The notes below the pieces were generated by a model. It searched no databases. It was not told where the DNA came from and was given only the letters and a program-made list of their open reading frames with translations. The translations under genes and the position numbers were made by a program. This document shows positions 1 through 9,732 of a DNA stretch of 52,008 nucleotides, in pieces. Source of the stretch: Methylobacter sp. (GTDB lineage Bacteria; Pseudomonadota; Gammaproteobacteria; Methylococcales; Methylomonadaceae); NCBI GenBank assembly GCA_026399025.1, contig JAPLRU010000010.1, positions 1 to 52,008 on the forward strand, given 5' to 3'. Position 1 is the stretch's first letter. Every line of letters starts with the position of its first letter.

Positions 1-482
1 AATTACGGATGGAGCGCGAAATATTAAAAAAGGCCGCAGTCTTCTTTGCGCAAGAACTCCAATAAAATACGCCTTTATTCGAGAGCAACAGAAGACTTTC
101 CCCGTTACCATGTTATGTAAAGTCATGCTGGTCAGCACCAGCGCCTTTTATGCGTGGTCCAGAATGCCGGAGGATGGCGACAAAAAAATACGGCAAAAAC
201 AGCTGGAAGCCAAGGCGGTCCAGCTATTTGAAGAGAATAAGCACGTATGGTTCCCGCCGTTTATCCGAAGCCTTCATAAAAGAAGATATTCAGGTCGGAC
301 GCTATAAAGCGGGGCAATTAATGAAAAAAATGGGTCTGAAACCACGCTATCCAAAACGCTTCAAGGCTACCACTGACAGTAACCATAATAATGCCATTTC
401 TCCTAACCACTTGAATAGGCAATTTGACGTTACTGCCCCCAACAAGTTGTACCTCTTGCAGCTAATAGTTTGTTTGGCGTAA
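1..482 (+). pseudogene. IS3-family transposase remnant (OrfA tail plus broken OrfB)
   Basis: Bases 3-65 encode the last residues of an IS3 OrfA, ending in a KKAAVFFA-type motif. A reading frame from about 65 continues as the OrfB start (REQQKTFPV, then STSAFYAW), typical of IS3 elements made by -1 frameshifting. OrfB is broken near 245-252: the match changes frame from ...EENKHV to YGSRRLSEAF, consistent with loss of 2 bp. The similarity then runs through GRYKAGQLMKKMGL to FDVTAPNKL and stops before the DDE catalytic region. The copy is truncated at both ends and cannot be active. It marks the edge of the restriction island. Confidence 0.85.
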
Positions 483-518
483 TTGCCACCGATTCCCTTC
501 TATGAGCAATTCTGTTTT

Positions 519-1334
519 TTATGCAGCAGCAAATTTAACAATATCCTCATCGTGTTTTATATCCGCCATCTCAACCCCTTCGTTTTCAATTTGCTCTTTA
601 ATATCATTGAATGCAGCAAATAGCTGGCCTTGGCTTTCATCCGGCGCATCGTAGGCGAACAAAATCTCATCTGGCCGAATGAAACGATACTTTTCCAATT
701 GCTGAACTTTTGCAAGCCAAGAAAGACCATGGTCAATCAACTGACTAGGCTTATCTTGTTTAAAGTGAATCGGTTTGATAACCGATTGCTTAGTATTTTT
801 GCAAACGAAGGGAAATTTAACCTCATACTTGTCCGCCTCGCCAATCGCGCCTTCTTTGTATTTTTCGCCAAGATTGCAACGGTTAAGCAAGTCTCGCACC
901 TGCTTTTTCATTTTCTCTTCATGTACAGGCTCATGGATAAAACTACGATGAATATAATGCTCAAACAATTTATCGACAGTCGCCACAGGATCAATGCAAA
1001 ATAAAACCCGGCTATCACTGAAGCGAATAATATCTTCCCGGCAACGGATTAATTCCGCATACAGATCAACATCAACACTCGCTGTCTCATCTAAAAACTT
1101 CTTAATCCGCTCAATTTCAGCCCGAATTATTTTGCTTGTCTGCACAAAAACATCTTTGCATAGGGGATGATCAAAAAAATGAGTAATCCGCGCGTGTTGT
1201 TTACCGTCCAGCAACCTGAATTCCAGGCGCTTAGACGCAGTGGCATAAAGCACAATACCGATATTGGCAAATTCTTCCGTTTCAGGGTAAGGCTGAAAGC
1301 GAATAATGCTGTACTTACAAATTTGCTTATTCAT
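519..1334 (-). CDS. DUF3037 family protein
   Basis: The 271-residue product begins with a stretch that resembles the DUF3037 family (YSIIRFQPYPETEEFANIGIVL). The function of that family is unknown, and members often sit in accessory or defence regions. An in-frame TTG at 1391 would add 19 residues, but the ATG at 1334 places the conserved YSIIRF block close to the N-terminus as expected. No signal peptide or membrane segment is visible. The gene lies 81 bases downstream of hsdR on the same strand and is probably cotranscribed with the restriction locus. Whether it takes part in restriction cannot be told from the sequence. Confidence 0.75.
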   Translation of the reverse strand: MNKQICKYSIIRFQPYPETEEFANIGIVLYATASKRLEFRLLDGKQHARITHFFDHPLCKDVFVQTSKIIRAEIERIKKFLDETASVDVDLYAELIRCREDIIRFSDSRVLFCIDPVATVDKLFEHYIHRSFIHEPVHEEKMKKQVRDLLNRCNLGEKYKEGAIGEADKYEVKFPFVCKNTKQSVIKPIHFKQDKPSQLIDHGLSWLAKVQQLEKYRFIRPDEILFAYDAPDESQGQLFAAFNDIKEQIENEGVEMADIKHDEDIVKFAAA

Positions 1335-1415
1335 GGCAGTTTTAACCACTATAATTTTCGAGTATAAAAAAATCTTTATGAATTTTTGCAAAGCATGTTG
1401 TTTATTTGCTTAAAA

Positions 1416-4400
1416 TCAGCCATACCGACTCATTCCAGCCCCCTGATAATTGGCATAAATATGCTGATAAACAAGCAGACTTTTAATATCCAATTCCTCA
1501 TCAGGATAAGACTCTGGCGGTAGCCATTGCAAATTGTAGTCAATCATGGTTTTAACTTGTGCAGTTACTTGAATACTCTCGCGCCAGCGATCAATTTTCA
1601 GCTTTTCTGCTTTCAACGCGGCCAATGTCTGTTTGGCAACCTCTTTAACTTTGGCTTCCTCGTCTTTGGTCAATTCCGGTTTTTTCAGTAAATCGAAAAT
1701 TGCCAAGGTTTCTTCATTCAACCCCTCGCGCATTGCTCGTTCCGCTTCCGGTGCCAGGTCGTTTTTCATAAAATCATTCAAATCATCAAAGGCTTTTTGT
1801 ACTGCCTGTATATCTTTGCCTTTATTGTATTCTTCAATGATCTGTTTATATTTCTCGTAAAACTCCAAACGAATCGGATTTTGTTGAACCATTTGCTCCA
1901 ATTTTTTCTGAATGGCTGCTTGCAAATCAAAGACTACAGCGTTTTTCTGCTTCGATTTAGCAAAGGCCGCACGTAGCTTGTCAAAATCAAGCGTACTCAA
2001 ATCAACATAATCAGTCTCGCGTACTTCATTGTCATTAATGTTGACACTGAGATTAACCTCCTGCTGTAGCCTACGGATAACCTCGGAAATATCGGCTTGT
2101 TTAGTCTTCTGGTTGAGCTGGTCATAAATCGCCTCAATAGCGTTAAACTCTTGCAAAAACGGTTTGATTTCGGGCTCCGGGTACACTGCCTTATATTTAC
2201 GAAAAACATCGCGCGCGGCAACTTCATATTGGGTTCGGGTGGTTTCGTTTAAACAAACCGCATTAGTCGCTAACTTTAATTGCGCCAATTTCTCTATCGC
2301 AGTAGCGGCATGAATCAGCTTGTCCAAATCAAACTCTACGCCCTGAAAAAACTCACGTACAACCTGAATCGCTTTAGCTAGTTCATCAATCATTTCGATT
2401 AATTTTTCTACAGAATTAGCTGCTTCTTCGTCATTTTTATCGGTTTTTTGTTTTCCTTTTTCAGCATCACCATAAACGGCATAGGCTTCCTTTAGATTTT
2501 CATAGACATTGCCATAATCGACAATCAGCCCATTTTCTTTTTCATCGTCATATACCCTATTGGCGCGGGCGATGGTTTGCACCAACGTGTGACCCTTAAT
2601 CGGCTTATCCAGGTAAACCGTTGACACGCAAGGCACATCAAAACCGGTAATCCACATCGCGCAAACGATTGCCAAACGGAACGGATTTTTTTCATCCTTA
2701 AATTCGGTTTCCAGCTTCCGCTCTGCCATCTTCTTACGATGACGCTCAATATCCAAACCCAATTTGGCAAATTTTTGGACTTCATTCTGTTCGCTGCTCA
2801 CCACCACGCACACTTCGGTTTCTTCAACCCGCTTCAAATGATACTTAAGTTTCAGCTCTTCTTGCTGGTCGGAAGCAGTGGCAATACGCTGCTTCAGTTC
2901 GGACACATACTCCGGCCAATACTTCATCGCCAAATCATACATCCGTACCGCTGTTGGTTTATCCAACGCCACAAACATCGCTTTGCCCTGATAACCCCGC
3001 TCATTGAAATGCCAGACCAAATCCTTGGCGATAGCATCCAACCGATGCTCAGACGTTAAAATCGGATAATCGCGTTTAAACGCCCGTTCCAGTTTTCGCC
3101 GCTGATCGTCATCCAGCTCGGTATCATTGATAATTTCCGCCATCCGCTCATCCAGATCGGGATTTTCAATGTCCAGTTTTTCGCCCCGATTCAAATAACG
3201 TACCGGCAATGTCGCGCCGTCTATAATCGCCCGCTTAAAGTCGTACACCGAAACATATTCACCAAAGATATTTCGGGTCAGCTCCAATTCGTCTTTAAAA
3301 ATCGGCGTACCGGTAAAGCCTAGATAAGACGCATTGGGAATACCTTTAAAGCGCATATTGCTGGCAAACGCGCCGCCTTGTGTCCGATGCGCCTCATCAG
3401 AAATAACGATGATATTGTTGCGATCAGTAATTAGCGGATAATCGGTTTCTTTTTTCGGATCAATCGAAAACTTATGGATCAGCGTAAACACATAGCGATG
3501 ATTTTCCGCCAACAGTTCACGCAAATGCTCACGGCTTTTAGCCCGCACATTATCCTCGGTCACTGCTGCCACGCCGCTGAAGGTATCGTAAAGCTGATTT
3601 TCCAGCTCGGTTCTATCCACCACCAGCAAAAAGGTATAACTGCCGCCCAATTTTCGTAGAATCTTTTGGCACAAAAACACCATCGAATAGGACTTACCGG
3701 AACCCTGTGTATGCCAGAATACCCCTAGCTTGCCTTTAAGTACTTCAATATTGGCCGACTGATCGACTACTTTATTGACACCAATAAACTGATGGTTTTT
3801 AGCCATAATTTTGGTGATTTCCGCGCCTTCACCATCGAAGAGTAAAAAGTTCTCGAACAAATCCATCAGTCGCTGCGGCGCGCAAGTGCCACGCAATAAA
3901 GTATCCAAGCTCACCACGCCTTCATCGTCTTCTTCGATACGTTTCCAGTCCATAAAAAACTTATAAGGACTGGTTAGCGTACCGACCCGGCTATCGGTGC
4001 CGTTACTCAAAATGATAAAAGCATTGCAATGCAGAATTTCAGGAATCGTGTCTTTGTAATCGCTCAGATTATCGTCAAAAGCATGGCGCAAATCGGTGTG
4101 ATGGGCTTTCAACTCAAAAAACACCAGCGGAATGCCGTTGACAAACCCCACCACATCGGGACGGCGGTTATATAACTGGCCTACCACCTCGAATTGTCTG
4201 ACGGCTAGAAAATCATTGTTAGCAGGATCGTCAAAATCAAATACCTTCAGGCGTTTTTTCTGCAATACGCCTTTTTCATCTTGATAACTGACCGGCACAC
4301 CCTTTATCAAGAGATCATGCTTTTCTTTGTTGATTGCCGCCATGTGCTTATCCGCCGCCGACTCCTTCAACAGAAGCACCGCTTGCTGATATGCGATTTC

Positions 4401-4616
4401 CGGCAAATCCTTATTCAATGCCCGCAACGCCTGCAAAAGGTAGCGTTCCAGAAGTACCTCGGATTTATTCAACCGGCCCAATAATCCATCACTACGATCT
4501 GCTTGAGTTGCCAACGACTCCTTTTGCCAAGCCGTTACTACCGTCCAGCCCAAAGTATCCAGTACTTCATGTGTTGCGGCCTCAACCAGACCATCTTCCG
4601 AATATTCGTAACTCAT
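1416..4616 (-). CDS. hsdR: Type I restriction endonuclease subunit R
   Basis: HsdR is the motor and nuclease subunit of a type I restriction complex: it translocates DNA past the enzyme and cuts unmethylated DNA. The 1066-residue protein has the usual order. The nuclease motifs lie near residues 153-170 (RPDVVGF, then FELK, the D...ExK triad). A Walker A (TQGSGKS, about 303-309), the DEAH box (407-410) and a GFTGTPIF helicase motif follow, then a long helical C-terminus for HsdM/HsdS contact. Length is normal for the family and no frameshift is seen. Unlike a standard hsdMSR operon, it is separated from hsdS by a TA-like pair, a truncated AlbA_2 gene and a tandem repeat, so it may be expressed separately. 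No strong ribosome binding site is visible before the ATG. Confidence 0.95.
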   Translation of the reverse strand: MSYEYSEDGLVEAATHEVLDTLGWTVVTAWQKESLATQADRSDGLLGRLNKSEVLLERYLLQALRALNKDLPEIAYQQAVLLLKESAADKHMAAINKEKHDLLIKGVPVSYQDEKGVLQKKRLKVFDFDDPANNDFLAVRQFEVVGQLYNRRPDVVGFVNGIPLVFFELKAHHTDLRHAFDDNLSDYKDTIPEILHCNAFIILSNGTDSRVGTLTSPYKFFMDWKRIEEDDEGVVSLDTLLRGTCAPQRLMDLFENFLLFDGEGAEITKIMAKNHQFIGVNKVVDQSANIEVLKGKLGVFWHTQGSGKSYSMVFLCQKILRKLGGSYTFLLVVDRTELENQLYDTFSGVAAVTEDNVRAKSREHLRELLAENHRYVFTLIHKFSIDPKKETDYPLITDRNNIIVISDEAHRTQGGAFASNMRFKGIPNASYLGFTGTPIFKDELELTRNIFGEYVSVYDFKRAIIDGATLPVRYLNRGEKLDIENPDLDERMAEIINDTELDDDQRRKLERAFKRDYPILTSEHRLDAIAKDLVWHFNERGYQGKAMFVALDKPTAVRMYDLAMKYWPEYVSELKQRIATASDQQEELKLKYHLKRVEETEVCVVVSSEQNEVQKFAKLGLDIERHRKKMAERKLETEFKDEKNPFRLAIVCAMWITGFDVPCVSTVYLDKPIKGHTLVQTIARANRVYDDEKENGLIVDYGNVYENLKEAYAVYGDAEKGKQKTDKNDEEAANSVEKLIEMIDELAKAIQVVREFFQGVEFDLDKLIHAATAIEKLAQLKLATNAVCLNETTRTQYEVAARDVFRKYKAVYPEPEIKPFLQEFNAIEAIYDQLNQKTKQADISEVIRRLQQEVNLSVNINDNEVRETDYVDLSTLDFDKLRAAFAKSKQKNAVVFDLQAAIQKKLEQMVQQNPIRLEFYEKYKQIIEEYNKGKDIQAVQKAFDDLNDFMKNDLAPEAERAMREGLNEETLAIFDLLKKPELTKDEEAKVKEVAKQTLAALKAEKLKIDRWRESIQVTAQVKTMIDYNLQWLPPESYPDEELDIKSLLVYQHIYANYQGAGMSRYG

Positions 4617-4644
4617 CGTGTCAATTAGTACCTTTATTTTTATA

Positions 4645-5008
4645 TTTTCCGAATTACAGTTAAGGTCTCTTGCTACAGTTAGTAATCCATGAACAGTTCT
4701 AGCAACAGCTATTAAATAGCAAGTCTTTGATGCTTAAGTACTTACTATAGCTTTTCCGAATTACAGTTAAATAAAGCCAAGGTCTCTTGCTACAGCTAGT
4801 AATCCATCAACAGTTCCAGCAACAGCTATTAAATAGCAAGTCTTTGATGCTTAAGTACTTACTATAGCTTTTCCGAATTACAGTTAAATAAAGCCAAGGT
4901 CTCTTACTACAGCTAGTAATCCATCAACAGTTCCAGGAACAGCTGTTACGTAGCAAGTCTTTGATGCTTAAGTACTTACTATAGCTTTTCCGAATTACAG
5001 TTAAATAA
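4645..5008. repeat. 117-bp tandem repeat, about three copies
   Basis: The motif starting ttttccgaattacagttaa recurs at 4645, 4752, 4869 and 4986. The last two spacings are exactly 117 bp. The first is 107 bp because copy 1 lacks a ~10-bp ataaagccaa segment; the fourth copy is only the start of the unit. Units 1-2 each hold an inverted pair (cttgcta ... tagcaag) and a shorter stem (gctat ... atagc). Unit 3 carries substitutions that partly preserve the short stem. The array fills the space between hsdR and the AlbA_2 fragment and has no convincing reading frame. Confidence 0.93.
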
Positions 5009-5012
5009 AAAA

Positions 5013-5918
5013 TCAAACCCAATACGGCAAATACACTGCAAACTTTTTTGAGCTTTCCGTATCTTTAAGCTTGATCCGGCCTGCACTCACTGCGTCATTA
5101 ATTAATAAAGAAATTTGCGGTCTTTGCTTATCATGCATACCAAAGCGTTCCCTCAAAGAACTGTTATTCATTCCTCCCGCCCCATAATACTGAATGATGC
5201 TGTGCTGGTAGCAAGCTTCAATCCGTTCTTCCCGCGTCATTTCGGCAAAAGTCTTGGGACTGTACATAATCACCTTGAAAGAACTATCGGTTTCTTCCAT
5301 CTTCAGCGGTGGCAGACCGAATAACTCAATCGCGGTAATAGCCTTTTCAAAACCGGAACCGCGTTCCTCGCAAATATTAAAGCGCCTGAATGCAGACGCC
5401 AACACCTCATTGCGTGATTCCGGCGTCGCCCTTATCAAGCGATCAATCTTTTTTCCCGGTAACAACTTGCCGGGGTTAGAAATTTCAATACGGTCGGCAA
5501 AAATCTCAATCATCGGCCCGCTACCGCGAATGGTGAAATCCTGATGAATCAACGCATTCGCAATCAACTCGCGCAACGCAATTTCCGGGTACACCGCCGC
5601 ATCGGTACGCAGGGCATGCTTTATCACCTCGCTGCCCGGTAAAATGCCTTTCAAAAACTGAATCAGCCCTTCAAAACCAATCGCATAACCTTTGTTGCCG
5701 GGAAATTCCTTGCTGCCCTGAGTTTTGGTTTTGCCTTCATATTGAATCACCCGCAACGCTTTACGCGCCAAGCCATCAAACTGCGACAAATTATGAGCGG
5801 CGGCCAACGCGCCGAAATTGGTAATGTAAAAGCCTTTGCCGTCTACATCCTCAATCATCTTTTCCTGTTGCAGCCAATAAATGATTTCCTCAACACTGCT
5901 GGGCGTCGGCTTTGGCAA
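5013..5918 (-). pseudogene. AlbA_2/GHKL ATPase-type putative regulator, N-terminally truncated
   Basis: The frame encodes the C-terminal two thirds of the AlbA_2 / RecG-like putative transcriptional regulator family (Schlafen-related). The GHKL ATPase part is clear: RELIANALIHQD (about 116-127) is the N box, and EISNPGKL followed by the RGSGFEKA stretch are ATP-lid motifs. A short winged-helix-like tail follows. Full-length members carry about 130-150 more N-terminal residues, the AlbA_2 domain. Here an in-frame TGA lies four codons upstream of the only start (TTG), so that domain is absent. It is best read as a truncated relic. A shortened but expressed protein cannot be excluded, because the remaining 301 codons are intact. 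Confidence 0.75.
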
Positions 5919-5955
5919 TCCAAGGTTTCATCATAACGACTTACATACCACGCAT

Positions 5956-6213
5956 TTAAAGCAAAGGCATTTCCGCACCAACCTTCGGAGCGGTGAAATT
6001 AACCATTTCCAAAAAAACGCCGCGTTGTAATTCATTTTCAGCTTGACTGAGCAACGCCTGATTGATTGCCGAATCCAAATAAACCTCGCCGCAGTTATCG
6101 CAAATATCGGCTGGAACCTGTTTAAAAACCAAAACGCTTTCATTGCGTTCCAAAGTTACCGTGGTAAAACCTTTTTCAGTATAACCGTGCTGGCAAATCA
6201 CACATTTCATCAT
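5956..6213 (-). CDS. YgiT-type zinc-finger protein, putative antitoxin
   Basis: An 85-residue protein with two CxxC pairs (C4/C7 and C38/C41) matching the YgiT/MqsA-type zinc-binding domain of antitoxins. It lacks the C-terminal helix-turn-helix of full-length MqsA, so it probably neutralises rather than represses. Its ATG overlaps the stop of the DUF4258 gene by 4 nt (6210-6213). That is the usual toxin-first arrangement of this pair, and the coupling suggests cotranslation. Confidence 0.8.
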   Translation of the reverse strand: MMKCVICQHGYTEKGFTTVTLERNESVLVFKQVPADICDNCGEVYLDSAINQALLSQAENELQRGVFLEMVNFTAPKVGAEMPLL

Positions 6214-6521
6214 GTTCTCCTCGAAAAATTATCAGTCCATTTTAGGATGCTGGGCTCGTAAACCGTTACGATAACTAACCGCTGTTCTGCTTTATTAATA
6301 GCAACGACAACATGTAAAGGGCGCTGTTCGATGGTGTAACCATTAATCAAGACACTGGGCAAAGGCTGATCACTATCATAACGCTCAATAATATCGCCAT
6401 GATGCAAAATATATTCTACCTGCTGGCTGCTAATTGCCCTTTGAAACATACGTTCAGTGGCATGAAAACGAAAAGCCATCGCGTAATTTTCGATTGAGGA
6501 AATAACTTCAGCTAATTTCAT
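6210..6521 (-). CDS. DUF4258 family protein, putative toxin
   Basis: This 103-residue protein fits DUF4258: an N-terminal helix, the FRFHATERMFQRAI segment with a conserved H and R, then a beta-rich end with RPLHVVVAI and IVTVYEP. Members are paired with YgiT-like zinc-finger proteins and are thought to be toxins related in fold to RelE/MqsR-type proteins. Its start overlaps the hsdS stop by 4 nt and its stop overlaps the next start by 4 nt. The pair is thus translationally welded into the restriction operon, which may stabilise it. Confidence 0.8.
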   Translation of the reverse strand: MKLAEVISSIENYAMAFRFHATERMFQRAISSQQVEYILHHGDIIERYDSDQPLPSVLINGYTIEQRPLHVVVAINKAEQRLVIVTVYEPSILKWTDNFSRRT

Positions 6522-7738
6522 CGCAGGTTTTCTTGTCCGGTTTGCAGAACATTTGGAAGCGCTATCTGCTCAACATCGATCATACCGGTCATCAGACGGG
6601 GTAGCAGGATGTCGCGGGCTTCTTTGAGCAACTGGTTTTGGCTATTCAAATTTCTTATAGACTGGAAAAGCGGTGCAACAAACTCTTCAAATTGCTCTAT
6701 CAAACTCGTGGGTGGAATAGCGCATTTAATAAGATAAGCGGAATTCCGATTTAAACCAGGAACAGCCGCATCATTATTAACAAATTCAATATAACTCAAT
6801 AAAAAGCGAATATAGAGAAGTGGCAAATTGGAAGAAACAAAGAAAACAGTATCTATGGGATAAAAATCATCATCGCTCCAGAAAATAGATCCCACATTTC
6901 CTTTACGACCGACTATCACCCCTGGACCTTTAACAATACTTTCATTATGAAAGCCGACGATTCCAGCAGATCCATATACTGGTACAGAACCATTTGATCT
7001 AACCTCTGCTGTTAAAGATTTCCCATAATTTAAAGAAAGAATGTCACCCAGTTTTTTTCTTCCCCATCCCTCTGGCAACCCGGTTTCAGAATCTATCGAA
7101 GTGGTTTCGTGGCCGGGAAATTTCAGGCGCACAAACCATTCTTCGTAGGTGATTTGCGCCATTTCTTCCAGCAACTTGATGCGTTTTAAGTTATTTTCAA
7201 TCAGGTCGTCGTAAGCGGATAGGATGACGGCGATTTCTTTCTGAATAGTCAGTGCAGGAGGATTAATAGGAAAATTTTTTATTTCACTAATAGCGATCCG
7301 CATTTGATTAGCTGCACCTTTCCCTCTTGCCTGAATGTATGCCCTAAAAAAATCGGTTTCACCTATATATCGTAAATAGAGCTGAAAAAGAACTTCGTTA
7401 TCCTTGGTTCGGATACAAACAGCGTTTTGGTTCAACAAATAACCTTGCAATGGCTTAGGTACAGATATTGTACGACCAGCCGCTGAGTTAACTAAGCTTG
7501 GATGAGATCCAACTGTGGCCACAATAAGATCGTTTTCATTGAGTATATTTTTTGAGTATTTCTTTGCGCCTTCGATCGATAAATAATCAATATTTTCAAG
7601 AGAAAACGCTTGGTCTTTTATATTCGAAACTTTTAAAACAGGGATGCCAGCATCAGTATATTCACTTTCATTCCACGCTCCCCCATTAATAAATTCACAA
7701 AAAGCTTCAAGCTTCTGTTTTATTGGCTTGGTGTTCAT
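6518..7738 (-). CDS. hsdS: Type I restriction specificity subunit S
   Basis: HsdS sets the bipartite DNA target for both methylation and cutting. The 406-residue protein shows two target-recognition domains (about 1-155 and 225-365), each followed by a conserved helical spacer. The first spacer has PPALTIQKEIAVILSAYDDLIENN and leads into EEWFVRLKFPG; the second ends with LLPRLMTGMI. These are hallmarks of the family. The gene starts 4 nt inside hsdM (ATGA overlap) and ends 4 nt inside the DUF4258 gene. The target sequence cannot be predicted from sequence alone. Confidence 0.94.
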   Translation of the reverse strand: MNTKPIKQKLEAFCEFINGGAWNESEYTDAGIPVLKVSNIKDQAFSLENIDYLSIEGAKKYSKNILNENDLIVATVGSHPSLVNSAAGRTISVPKPLQGYLLNQNAVCIRTKDNEVLFQLYLRYIGETDFFRAYIQARGKGAANQMRIAISEIKNFPINPPALTIQKEIAVILSAYDDLIENNLKRIKLLEEMAQITYEEWFVRLKFPGHETTSIDSETGLPEGWGRKKLGDILSLNYGKSLTAEVRSNGSVPVYGSAGIVGFHNESIVKGPGVIVGRKGNVGSIFWSDDDFYPIDTVFFVSSNLPLLYIRFLLSYIEFVNNDAAVPGLNRNSAYLIKCAIPPTSLIEQFEEFVAPLFQSIRNLNSQNQLLKEARDILLPRLMTGMIDVEQIALPNVLQTGQENLR

Positions 7739-9732
7739 AACTCTGCCCTTTGAATCAGTAGCATCAATCCATTCGATTCTTGATTCAAATCCGTCAACTC
7801 TGCCCGAATCTCACTCAACCTCTTTTGATAATCAAAATCCTCATCCACTTGTATGCTGTAACCCACATAACGCCCTGGTGTAAGGCTGTAATCGTTCTCT
7901 TCAACTTCAGCCAAACTGACAATTTTGCACAAACCTTCGACATCGACATACTGCCCGTCGGTAAATTTTTCCAGCAGATAATGCCAGTCTTTCAGCGCTT
8001 GTTTGTAATCTTGTAACGGTTCGCCGACTTGGCTTTTACCGTACTGACTTTGATACGTGTTGAGCGCGCCGTTTAATTCACGCAGCAGTTTGCCTTGTTC
8101 ATCCAGTCGCTTCTTTCCGGCGCTGTCTTTTTTATCCAGGGCTTTTTTAGCGGCATCCAGCTGGGTTTTATAGCTTTCCAGCAATCCCGACAACGTGGGG
8201 ACGGGGTTTTCAAAGCTCTTCACTAAATCAAGGCAAACGGCGTAATCGTCGTAATCGGCAATGCTTAATCGCTGCGCCAGTTCGGCTTGTGCCGCGCCAA
8301 AGTCCAACGCGGTGTTATTGGCGATGCTGTCGGCGCATTGTTGCCGCAAGGTGTTAACCGCTTCGGCCAGATTGATGGCTTGTTCGATGGCCTGTGCTTG
8401 CAGTTGTTTGGCTGCTGTATTCATCGCTTGCAAGTCGCCGCGATAGGCATTCATGATGGCGGTGAAGGTCAGCAACTGGCCGGGCGAATAATCATTGATG
8501 GTGGTGGTGACTTTGCGAAAGGTGTTGCGCGCATCGATCATCAGGATTTTGTCGCGGTTTTGTTCGCGTTTGCCGCGATCCAGAAACCAGACGTGGCAGG
8601 GCAGCGAGCGGGTATAAAAAAAGTTATTGCCCACCGAGACGATGCAATCCACTGCACCGGTGGCTATCAGTTTCTGGCGGATGGCTTTTTCGGTGTTGCC
8701 AGCATCGGTGGCCGAACTTGCCATAACAAATCCGGCGCGGCCTGTGGCGTTGAGATAATGGTAAAAATACTGTATCCACAAATAGTTGCCGTTGTCGGCT
8801 TTGGGGATGCCAACCTCTTTAAACAGACGTGGATCGGTCTTGACATAATCTTTGTCTTTATCGACCTTGTTGACGTTAAACGGCGGATTAGCCATGACAA
8901 AATCGCACTGCCCAACCAGATTGTGCGGATCGGTGTAAAAGCTGTTGCTTTCGATGACTTTGCCTTCAATGCCGTGGATGGCAAGGTTCATTTTCGCCAA
9001 TTTGGCGTTATTGGATTTTAGCTCGGTGCCGTAGCATTTAATGGCTTCGTTAACGCTGATGCGGCTTTGGCTGTGTTCTTCGATAAAGTGTCCGGTTTGC
9101 ACAAACATGCCGCCGGAACCGCAGGCCGGGTCGTGAATAATGCCGTGGTCGGGTTGGATCAGGTTGACGATCAACTGCACCAATGACGGCGGCGTGAAAA
9201 ATTCGCCGCCTTCTTGCGCACCCGCCCCACTCATCGAGAATTTCATTAAAAAATATTCGTAGATGCGCCCGAACACATCACCGGTCAGGTTTTTAACTGC
9301 ATCCTTGTTAAATACCCGGACAAGTTCGCGCAATAAACCTTCGTCCATTTCCTGATAGTTTTTCGGCAGGATACCGGCTAAGTCGGTGTACTCTTCTTCG
9401 ATCAAGCGCATCGCGGTATTGAGCGCTTCGCAAATGCCTATTGATTCGGGCAGGTTGGCGAGATAGTCGTATTGCGACTGTTCCGGCACCAGCATGGCCC
9501 CTGCCGCCAAAAAGTGTTCTTTAGTGGGTTTTAGTTTGCCACGCGGGGTTTCCGGCATCGCCGCTTCAATCGCTACTTTGGCTTGCTCGTAACGGTTTTG
9601 CGCGTAACGCAGTAATATTAAGCCTAACACGGGGTCTTTGTATTCTGCCGCTGTTAGCTTGGAATTGGCCCGCAAATTATCGGCGCTGGCCCAAAGTTCG
9701 GTTTCAAGTTGTTTGATTTGTTGCTGATTCAT
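7735..9732 (-). CDS. hsdM: Type I DNA methyltransferase subunit M
   Basis: HsdM is the adenine-N6 methyltransferase of the complex. The 665-residue protein contains an N-terminal helical HsdM domain, the AdoMet motif DPACGSGGM (201-209) and the catalytic NPPFN (282-286). After about residue 430 there is a long charged helical tail (KKALDKKDSAGKKR region) that makes the protein longer than the ~520 residues of classical HsdM, as seen in some diverged type I families. It is the first gene of the leftward operon and overlaps hsdS by 4 nt. The ~140 bases upstream must hold its promoter, but no clear -35/-10 pair stands out. Confidence 0.95.
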   Translation of the reverse strand: MNQQQIKQLETELWASADNLRANSKLTAAEYKDPVLGLILLRYAQNRYEQAKVAIEAAMPETPRGKLKPTKEHFLAAGAMLVPEQSQYDYLANLPESIGICEALNTAMRLIEEEYTDLAGILPKNYQEMDEGLLRELVRVFNKDAVKNLTGDVFGRIYEYFLMKFSMSGAGAQEGGEFFTPPSLVQLIVNLIQPDHGIIHDPACGSGGMFVQTGHFIEEHSQSRISVNEAIKCYGTELKSNNAKLAKMNLAIHGIEGKVIESNSFYTDPHNLVGQCDFVMANPPFNVNKVDKDKDYVKTDPRLFKEVGIPKADNGNYLWIQYFYHYLNATGRAGFVMASSATDAGNTEKAIRQKLIATGAVDCIVSVGNNFFYTRSLPCHVWFLDRGKREQNRDKILMIDARNTFRKVTTTINDYSPGQLLTFTAIMNAYRGDLQAMNTAAKQLQAQAIEQAINLAEAVNTLRQQCADSIANNTALDFGAAQAELAQRLSIADYDDYAVCLDLVKSFENPVPTLSGLLESYKTQLDAAKKALDKKDSAGKKRLDEQGKLLRELNGALNTYQSQYGKSQVGEPLQDYKQALKDWHYLLEKFTDGQYVDVEGLCKIVSLAEVEENDYSLTPGRYVGYSIQVDEDFDYQKRLSEIRAELTDLNQESNGLMLLIQRAEL

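Noticed and set aside
4645-5008. CRISPR array
   Set aside because: The 117-bp units are contiguous repeats without unique spacers and there are no cas genes.
8287-9021. 244-codon plus-strand frame opposite hsdM
   Set aside because: It is the antisense shadow of the conserved methyltransferase domain; its sequence has no family resemblance and no ribosome binding site.
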